A stretch of DNA of 10,844 nt from JANLWK01 sp031364505 (GTDB lineage Bacteria > Eisenbacteria > RBG-16-71-46), in contig JANLWK010000431.1 in the NCBI GenBank assembly GCA_031364505.1, positions 1-10,844 on the forward strand. Reading direction: 5' to 3'. A program made the translations under genes and the position numbers. The stretch's first letter is position 1. Each line of letters begins with the position of its first letter. This document shows positions 6,491-10,844 of this stretch, in pieces. The notes beneath the pieces were generated by a model. That model did no database searches, was not told where the DNA came from, and saw only the letters and a program-made list of their open reading frames with translations.

Positions 6491-7147
6491 ATGAACCTCG
6501 GACGAGTGTTCGGAATCGCCGTCGCGGCATGGCTCGTCACCGCGACGGTGGCACAGGCCGCGGGTACGGTGTCGTTCAGTGGCTTCGGTGGAGTCGCCGC
6601 GCCGACCGGCGACTTCAGCGATCCGGACCAGCTCGACGCGGGGGTCGGTTTCCAGGTCGGTGGCGCCATGGACTTCCTCGTCACCGATCACTTCGGGGTC
6701 GGGCTCGACGGAAGCTGGAGCCGCAGCACGCACGGCGCCGAGGGCGAGGTGATCGATTTCGGACCCGGCCTCGGCTCGGCCGTCTACGACAAGGACAAGT
6801 TCACCACGTCGCAGTTCGGGCTCCACGCCAAGTACCACGCGTCGTCGACCGGACCGTTTAGGGTCTTCGGCCTCGTCGGACTCGGCATGTACAAGATCAC
6901 GGAGAAGTGGGAGGGCACGATCAGCCCGGGTGGCGGCGGGACCATCGAGGACAACGACGAGGCCTCGACCGACTCGCGGCTCGGATACCGCTTCGGCGCC
7001 GGCGCCACGCACGCGGTGAGCGACGTCTGGGGCGTGGGCGTCGAGGGCGACTACAACGTCATTCCGCAGGACGAGGACGAGGTCGGCGTGTCGTCGCTCC
7101 AGTACATGAGCCTGCGCGCCGTGCTGACGGTCACGCTGCCGCGCTGA
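6491..7147 (+). CDS. Outer-membrane beta-barrel protein (OmpA/OmpW-like, about eight strands)
   Basis: This 218-residue protein has a signal peptide (MNLGRVFGIAVAAWLVTATVAQA, cleavage after about residue 23) followed by alternating amphipathic strands: GTVSFSGFGGVAAPTGDF, AGVGFQVGGAMDFLVTDHFGVGLDGSWS, SQFGLHAKYHAS, FRVFGLVGLGMYKIT, SRLGYRFGAGATHAVSDVWGVGVEGDYNV and YMSLRAVLTVTLP. Strand pairs with short turns and the 'aGaG..' glycine pattern are typical of the small outer-membrane barrel fold (Pfam OMP_b-brl type). Acidic loops (SPGGGGTIEDNDEASTD and PQDEDEVG) would face outwards. These proteins act as structural barrels, small pores or adhesins; no substrate can be read from the sequence. 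Odd: the C-terminus is TLPR rather than the usual terminal aromatic residue. The last codons lie inside a palindrome shared with mqnC. Confidence 0.82.
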   Translation: MNLGRVFGIAVAAWLVTATVAQAAGTVSFSGFGGVAAPTGDFSDPDQLDAGVGFQVGGAMDFLVTDHFGVGLDGSWSRSTHGAEGEVIDFGPGLGSAVYDKDKFTTSQFGLHAKYHASSTGPFRVFGLVGLGMYKITEKWEGTISPGGGGTIEDNDEASTDSRLGYRFGAGATHAVSDVWGVGVEGDYNVIPQDEDEVGVSSLQYMSLRAVLTVTLPR

Positions 7148-7158
7148 TCAGCGCGGCA
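7137..7158. terminator. 22-bp perfect palindrome formed by two abutting stop codons; possible bidirectional terminator
   Basis: The half TGCCGCGCTGA (7137-7147) is followed directly by its reverse complement (7148-7158). The plus-strand gene stops with TGA at 7145-7147 and mqnC with TGA at 7148-7150, so the centre of symmetry is exactly between the stops and both proteins end in Pro-Arg. A GC-rich hairpin could form at the 3' end of either transcript. No U-tract follows, so termination is an inference. Confidence 0.5.
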
Positions 7159-8374
7159 TGATGAGGGGCGACTCGTCGCCCAAGGGCTCCTCGCCGTCGA
7201 TGTGCTCCGGGTACTCGGCCGGCCGCTCGTTCAGCGCCTCGACGAAGACCGGCACATCGTCGCCGAGGCGGCCCAGCGCCTCCGGGCCCTCGGCGGTTCG
7301 CAGGATCTCGTACTCGGTCGTGCGCTGGGCCGGCGTGAAGCCGGCCTCGCGGATCAGCGTCTCGATTTCTGCGATCGTCGTCTTGTTCAGGTGGCCCGTC
7401 GCCAGGTGGACGTTCTCCTCGAACAGCGTTCCGCCGAAATCGTCGGCACCGAAGTGCAGCGAGATCTGGCCGGTCTTCTTGCCCTCGCTGAACCACGTCG
7501 CCTGGATGTGGTCGAAGTTGTCGAGGTAGAGCCGCGAGGCCGCGAGCACGCGGCAGTAGCGTGACGCCCCCGCCACGTGCTTCACCTTCGACTCCATCGG
7601 CGTGTTGCCGCGCTTGTACGACCACGGCACGAACGCCGTGAATCCGTGCGTCTCGTCCTGCAGCGCGCGTACGTATTCGAGGTGCTCGACGATTTCGGAA
7701 TGGGTCTCGACGTGGCCGTACATCATCGTCGCCGTCGAGCGCATGCCGACGCGATGTGCCTCGCGGTGGACGTCGAGCCACGCCTCGGGCCCGCCCTTCT
7801 TGACCGAGATGCGCTTGCGCACGCGAGTGCTAAGGATCTCGGCGCCGCCGCCGGGCAGCGTGCGCTGGCCGGCCTCGTAGAGCGCTTCGAGCACGCCGCG
7901 GATCGTGAGCCCCGACACCTCGGCCATCTGGTGGATCTCGGGCGACGAGAAGAAGTGCGGCGTGATCTCGGGAAAACGCCTGCGCGCCTCGCGCACGATC
8001 GCCGGATAGAACTCCCACGGGATCTCGGGATTGAGCCCGCCCTGCAGCAGCACAGTCGTGGCGCCGAGGCCCCGCGCCTGCTCCATCATGCGCATCACGC
8101 CCTCGAGGTCGTGCGTGTACGCATCGGGAGCATGGGCCGCCGGTTTCCGGTAGAACGCGCAGAAGTGGCAGTCGACGGTGCAGATGTTCGTGTAGTTGGG
8201 ATTCGTGTCGATGACGTAGGTGACGACCGCGGGGTTGGTCTTGCGCGCACGCACCTCTTGCGCGAGCGCGCCCAGCTCGAGCAGCGGGGCGTCCGTGAGC
8301 AGGTGGACGCCCTCCTCAGGGCTGAGCCGCTCGCCACGCCGGACCTTCGCCTCGACGTCCGCCCACATCGTCAT
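7148..8374 (-). CDS. mqnC: Cyclic dehypoxanthinyl futalosine synthase (radical SAM, menaquinone synthesis)
   Basis: This 408-residue protein carries NICTVDCHFCAFYR (63-76). C65, C69 and C72 form the CxxxCxxC site for the 4Fe-4S cluster that cleaves S-adenosylmethionine, and the CAFYR ending is typical of MqnC. Other family landmarks are LLQGGLNPEIPWEFY (109-123), PGGGAEIL (174-181), MMYGHVET (217-224), GFTAFVPWSYKRGNTPM (244-260) and SLHFGADDFGGT (305-316). MqnC cyclises dehypoxanthine futalosine in the cytoplasm, a middle step of the futalosine route to menaquinone. The tail beyond about 365 is acidic and variable. The ATG at 8374 overlaps the AIM24 stop as ATGA, so translation is probably coupled. 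Readings that continue upstream from 8374 run antiparallel-free but out of frame through the AIM24 gene and are not real. Confidence 0.95.
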   Translation of the reverse strand: MTMWADVEAKVRRGERLSPEEGVHLLTDAPLLELGALAQEVRARKTNPAVVTYVIDTNPNYTNICTVDCHFCAFYRKPAAHAPDAYTHDLEGVMRMMEQARGLGATTVLLQGGLNPEIPWEFYPAIVREARRRFPEITPHFFSSPEIHQMAEVSGLTIRGVLEALYEAGQRTLPGGGAEILSTRVRKRISVKKGGPEAWLDVHREAHRVGMRSTATMMYGHVETHSEIVEHLEYVRALQDETHGFTAFVPWSYKRGNTPMESKVKHVAGASRYCRVLAASRLYLDNFDHIQATWFSEGKKTGQISLHFGADDFGGTLFEENVHLATGHLNKTTIAEIETLIREAGFTPAQRTTEYEILRTAEGPEALGRLGDDVPVFVEALNERPAEYPEHIDGEEPLGDESPLIMPR

Positions 8375-9171
8375 TGCCCGTCTCCGTCGAGCAGGTTGCC
8401 GAGGCCGCCGAGCAGCGAGCCTTCCTCTCGGCGGCGTCCACCCGTCTGCGGTGCCGCGGCATAGATGCGGCTCGCGAGCCGCGAGAACGGCAGCGACTGG
8501 AGCCAGATGCGGCCGGGTCCGCGCAGCGTGGCGAGGAACAGACCCTCGCCGCCGAACAGCGCCGTCTTCACGCCGCCCACGAGCTGGATGTCGTAGGCGA
8601 CACTCGGCTGGAGCGCCACGAGGCAGCCCGTGTCGACGCGTAGCGTCTCGCCGGCCGCGAGCGTTTTCTCCTCGAGCGTGCCGCCGGCGTGGACGAACGC
8701 CCAGCCGTCGCCCTGGAGGCGCTGCATGATGAAACCCTCGCCGCCGAACAGGCCGGCGCCGAAGCGGCGCGTGAACGCGATGCCGATCGACACGCCCTTC
8801 GCGGCGCACAGGAACGAGTCCTTCTGGCAGATCAGCTCGCCGCCCAGCTCGGCCAGGTGCAGCGCCTGGATCTTGCCGGGATACGGCGCGGCAAAGGCCA
8901 CGCGGCGCTTGCCCGACGATTCGTTGTGGAACACGGTCATGAACAGGGATTCGCCCGTGAGCAGGCGCTTGCCGGCACCCATGAGCGCCCCCATGAAACC
9001 GCCCGTCTGCTGCGAGCCGTCACCGAAGATGGTGTCCATCTGGACGCCCTCTTCGATGTACATCATGGCGCCGGCCTCGGCGACCACGGCCTCCTGGGGG
9101 TCCAGCTCCACCTTCACGAACTGCATGTCGTCGCCGAGGATCTGGTAATCCACTTCGTGCATCGCGGGCAT
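8371..9171 (-). CDS. AIM24 / TIGR00266-family protein
   Basis: This 266-residue protein starts MPAMHEVDYQILGDDMQFVKVELDPQEAVVAEAGAMMYIEEGV, a hallmark of the AIM24 family (beta-rich, tryptophan-RNA-binding-attenuator-like fold). Further landmarks are GGFMGALMGAGKRLLTGESLFMTVF (57-81), then two related motifs FGGEGFIMQRLQGDGWAFVHAGG (142-164) and FGGEGLFLATLRGPGRIWLQS (206-226), which show an internal repeat. The C-terminus is glycine-rich (GSLLGGLGNLLDG). The family is widespread in bacteria and has a mitochondrial member needed for cristae organisation in yeast; its biochemical role in bacteria is not established. There is no signal peptide. The ATG at 9171 has AAGGAGA 7 nt upstream. It lies between mqnA and mqnC and overlaps mqnC by 4 bp. 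Confidence 0.92.
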   Translation of the reverse strand: MPAMHEVDYQILGDDMQFVKVELDPQEAVVAEAGAMMYIEEGVQMDTIFGDGSQQTGGFMGALMGAGKRLLTGESLFMTVFHNESSGKRRVAFAAPYPGKIQALHLAELGGELICQKDSFLCAAKGVSIGIAFTRRFGAGLFGGEGFIMQRLQGDGWAFVHAGGTLEEKTLAAGETLRVDTGCLVALQPSVAYDIQLVGGVKTALFGGEGLFLATLRGPGRIWLQSLPFSRLASRIYAAAPQTGGRRREEGSLLGGLGNLLDGDGQ

Positions 9172-9177
9172 CGTCGA

Positions 9178-9184
9178 GTCTCCT
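9178..9184 (-). promoter_or_regulatory. Ribosome binding site of the AIM24 gene
   Basis: AAGGAGA on the minus strand lies just upstream of the ATG at 9171 with a spacer of about 6-7 nt. It selects this start over readings that begin nine codons earlier. Confidence 0.75.
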
Positions 9185-9201
9185 TGTGCGGCGTACACTG
9201 C

Positions 9202-9215
9202 GCGGCGTTCGCCGC
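9202..9215 (-). other. Small GC hairpin between mqnA and the AIM24 gene
   Basis: GCGGCG (9202-9207) and CGCCGC (9210-9215) form a perfect inverted repeat in the 61-bp gap after the mqnA stop. It lacks a U-tract, so it is more likely an RNA-stability or pausing element within a shared transcript than a terminator. The role is uncertain. Confidence 0.3.
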
Positions 9216-9232
9216 CGGCCGGGACCTAAGGA

Positions 9233-10024
9233 TCAGTCGAGCGTGACGAGCCCGTGGTCGCGGATCAATGTTTCGAATCGGTCGAGGCCTTCGAGATCCT
9301 CGGGCCCCAGCCGGTAGTGGAACCGCCGGAGATACGCCTCCATCTCCTCGGCCGGCCAGCCGGGCTCGGTGAGACGGCGCGCCAGCTCCGGCAACGAGCC
9401 GAGGCCCGCCGCGAGCGACGCGTCGAGAAAGTCGCGCAGCTCTGCCTTGAGTCCCGGCTCGAGCGACGTGCGTACCGCCCATACGGCGTAGACGAACGCG
9501 AGTCCCGTCCACTCCAGCCAGTCGCTGCCGAGATCGAGCGTGTGCGTGAACCCCTCCGGCCGCTTGTTGCGCATACGCATGGCGTTGTCGCCGATGACGA
9601 GCAGCGCGTCGGCCTGCGACGGCTCGAGGCCGCGCACGTAGCGCACGCCCTCGAGCCCGCGGCGCACATCGAGCAGCAGGCGCGCGAGGCGGATCGACGT
9701 GGAGGTCTCGGGCGTCACCGAGACGAGCGCACCGGCGAGGGCCGCGGCCGGGCGGCGCGAATACAGCAGCACCGACTGCACGGTCCCGCGCGCGGCGACG
9801 CCGAACGGCCCGACGATCTCGAACTGGTCCTTGAGCCGGAGGTAGTCGCCCGCGGCCATCAGCCCGAGGTCGACCGCACCCGCTTCGGCCTCGCGGCCGA
9901 GGTCGCGCGGCACGAGGTTGCGCACCGCGAACGGCGCGTCATGCCACAGCGCGTAGAAGGGCGCCGCGTTGGCGTAGGGAATACGCGCGGCGACGGTCTG
10001 CGTGGTGATTCGGGAGGGTGTCAC
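9233..10024 (-). CDS. mqnA: Chorismate dehydratase (menaquinone synthesis)
   Basis: This 263-residue protein fits MqnA in length and motifs: RIPYANAAPFY (14-24), GAVDLGLMAAGDYLRL (49-64), SVTPETSTSIRLARLLL (102-118), ADALLVIGDNAMR (138-150) and LDLGSDWLEWTGLAFVYAVWAVR (163-185). The fold is a periplasmic-binding-protein-like two-lobed domain without a signal peptide. MqnA removes water from chorismate to make 3-[(1-carboxyvinyl)oxy]benzoate, the first committed step of the futalosine route, in the cytoplasm. The start is uncertain: GTG at 10024 is preferred, and a TTG at 10030 is in frame. Neither has a ribosome binding site, and a -10-like TACGTT ends 6 nt before the GTG. The AIM24 gene follows after 61 bp and mqnC next, making a plausible operon. 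Confidence 0.93.
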   Translation of the reverse strand: MTPSRITTQTVAARIPYANAAPFYALWHDAPFAVRNLVPRDLGREAEAGAVDLGLMAAGDYLRLKDQFEIVGPFGVAARGTVQSVLLYSRRPAAALAGALVSVTPETSTSIRLARLLLDVRRGLEGVRYVRGLEPSQADALLVIGDNAMRMRNKRPEGFTHTLDLGSDWLEWTGLAFVYAVWAVRTSLEPGLKAELRDFLDASLAAGLGSLPELARRLTEPGWPAEEMEAYLRRFHYRLGPEDLEGLDRFETLIRDHGLVTLD

Positions 10025-10030
10025 CCGCAA

Positions 10031-10060
10031 AACGTATCATCGTTTCGAGCGGAGCGTCGA
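10031..10060 (-). promoter_or_regulatory. Possible mqnA promoter giving a leaderless transcript
   Basis: On the minus strand TCGACG (10060-10055) and TACGTT (10036-10031) are separated by 18 bp. Each is a weak match to the -35 and -10 hexamers, with the -10 keeping T, A and final T. The predicted start would fall at or next to the GTG at 10024, which would explain the missing ribosome binding site. The evidence is modest. Confidence 0.3.
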
Positions 10061-10069
10061 GGCGCCGGA

Positions 10070-10099
10070 ACGTGCCCACGCACGTGCCCACGCACGTGC
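10070..10099. repeat. 12-bp tandem repeat, 2.5 copies, with GCACGTGC palindromes
   Basis: ACGTGCCCACGC occurs at 10070-10081 and 10082-10093, followed by a partial copy ACGTGC at 10094-10099. The junctions create two GCACGTGC palindromes (10080-10087 and 10092-10099) one period apart. The array lies about 46-75 bp upstream of the mqnA GTG, a position that would suit an activator, but it could equally be slippage in noncoding DNA. Confidence 0.55.
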
Positions 10100-10134
10100 G
10101 AAGTCGCGCTCCCGGCGTCGATCGGACCCGCGAG

Positions 10135-10155
10135 GCGCGCGGGTCGAACGCGCGC
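10135..10155 (-). terminator. GC hairpin at the 3' end of the hydrolase-like gene
   Basis: GCGCGCG (10135-10141) pairs with CGCGCGC (10149-10155) around a 7-nt loop, and its right arm touches the stop codon at 10155-10157. No U-tract follows on the minus strand, so termination is uncertain. Alternating GC runs also form such repeats by chance in this base composition. Confidence 0.3.
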
Positions 10156-10844
10156 TAGCGCCTGGCGCGTTTCACACGCCGGGGCGCGTGCGTGGCGACG
10201 GGCGCGCGATACGTGGACGGCGGCCCGAGCCGGAGCGACAGCCACGCGCCGACCGGATCGAGCACCGACTCGCCCAACCGCGGTGGGGCTCCGGCCGCCG
10301 AATCACCGCCGGACACCGGCATCAGGTCGCGCGCGAGGCCGGGCAGCAGGCGCAACGTGACGTCACTGCTGCCGGTGCGGAGTGCCGCCGCGAGACCCTC
10401 GGCCTCGCCGTGCGGGCGACCAGGATCGGCCTCGCCGTACACCAGCAACGCCGGCAGGCTCACGGCGCGGGCCGCAGCGATGGGGTCGAACGCTCCCCAG
10501 AACGCTCCGCGCGAATCGGACGTGTCCGCCGGAACCGCGGAGGCGGCCGATGAGGCGCGCGGCGACAGCATCACGAGGCCAAGCAGCGCCGGTTCCATCG
10601 CGCCGAGCAGCAGCGCGCCGGTCGACCCGTCGCCGAGTGACACCGCGCCGATCCGCGCGGAATTGATCTCGGGCCGGTGGCGCAGCAGCTCGAGCGCGGC
10701 TCGCGCCTCGCTCGCGCGGTCGAAGGGCGTGACGCCCACCGCCCCGGTCGAAGCGCCGTCGCCGCGGTCGTCGAACCGGAGCACCGCGATGCCGCGACGC
10801 GTCAGCGCGTCGGCGAGATCGTAGAGCGGCCGCGCCGTCGTGCC
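10155..10844 (-). CDS. Alpha/beta-hydrolase-like protein, probable pseudoenzyme (N-terminus beyond window edge)
   Basis: The visible 229 residues begin at the right edge with RPLYDLADALTRRGIAVLRFDDRGDGAST, a close match to alpha/beta hydrolases that read 'LarrGIAVLRyDDRGvGgStG'. The family nucleophile elbow 'RIGLIGHSEGG' reads RIGAVSLGDGS (64-74), so glycine (71) stands where the serine should be. The strand with the acid, PALLVYGEADPG (131-142, D140), is kept. The family 'LPGLNHLFQ' reads LPGLARDLMP (167-176), with arginine for the catalytic histidine. The end VLDPVGAWLSLRL (194-206) fits the family's last helix, followed by a basic tail (PRRVKRARR). The reading frame is intact. The family hydrolyses esters or peptides; this copy may bind rather than catalyse. 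The gene precedes mqnA by about 130 bp on the same strand. Confidence 0.8.
   Translation of the reverse strand, partial: GTTARPLYDLADALTRRGIAVLRFDDRGDGASTGAVGVTPFDRASEARAALELLRHRPEINSARIGAVSLGDGSTGALLLGAMEPALLGLVMLSPRASSAASAVPADTSDSRGAFWGAFDPIAAARAVSLPALLVYGEADPGRPHGEAEGLAAALRTGSSDVTLRLLPGLARDLMPVSGGDSAAGAPPRLGESVLDPVGAWLSLRLGPPSTYRAPVATHAPRRVKRARR

Noticed and set aside
8375..8809. Upstream extension of mqnC into the AIM24 gene
   Set aside because: It is an alternative frame of the well-supported AIM24 gene, and the ATGA overlap gives a natural mqnC start.
1..10844. CRISPR array, transposase, phage, toxin-antitoxin or defence genes, tRNA or rRNA
   Set aside because: No spaced direct repeats, insertion-sequence ends, recognisable mobile or defence proteins, or structural RNA signatures were found.

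Overview
The window is very GC-rich, with GC-biased third codon positions. It holds eight protein genes and no RNA gene, insertion sequence or CRISPR array that I can see. A bacterium with a Gram-negative-type envelope is implied by a predicted outer-membrane beta-barrel protein and several Sec signal peptides. The futalosine-pathway genes mqnA and mqnC, and a large secreted protein ending in a FlgD/type-IX-sorting-like domain, fit a high-GC lineage of the FCB group or its relatives (Candidatus Eisenbacteria-like). That placement is inference from gene content, not a phylogenetic result.

Layout from left to right. (1) Bases 1-242, minus: the N-terminal part of a MarR-family regulator, cut by the left edge. 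It is divergent from (2), 348-2075, plus: a polytopic GT-C-like membrane protein. A perfect TGTTGCAACA palindrome lies between them. (3) Two tandem palindromes (2098-2137) fill the space between the GT-C gene and a convergent small secreted protein (2205-2627, minus). (4) 2855-6034, minus: a 1059-residue secreted PQQ-type sugar dehydrogenase with PKD, LamG-like, Ig-like, CARDB and C-terminal sorting-like modules, followed by a strong hairpin. (5) A leader of about 450 bp separates it from a divergent outer-membrane barrel gene (6491-7147, plus), which has a good promoter and an excellent ribosome binding site. (6) The barrel gene runs tail-to-tail, with no spacer, into a minus-strand group read from the right: a 3' partial alpha/beta-hydrolase-like protein (10155-10844), mqnA (9233-10024), an AIM24-family protein (8371-9171) and mqnC (7148-8374).

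How they work together. MqnA (chorismate dehydratase) and MqnC (cyclic dehypoxanthinyl futalosine synthase) catalyse the first and a later step of futalosine-dependent menaquinone synthesis. The AIM24 gene sits between them and shares an ATGA overlap with mqnC, so it is probably co-expressed with quinone synthesis. The PQQ-type dehydrogenase would oxidise sugars outside the cytoplasm. The MarR/GT-C pair may be a local regulatory unit.

The points most worth a second look are the hydrolase-like protein that seems to lack its catalytic Ser and His, a 22-bp perfect palindrome that forms both stop codons of two convergent genes, the AIM24 gene inside a menaquinone operon, the tandem palindromes 21 bp apart, and the repeated GCACGTGC sites upstream of mqnA. 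I found no clear multi-gene defence or mobile system.
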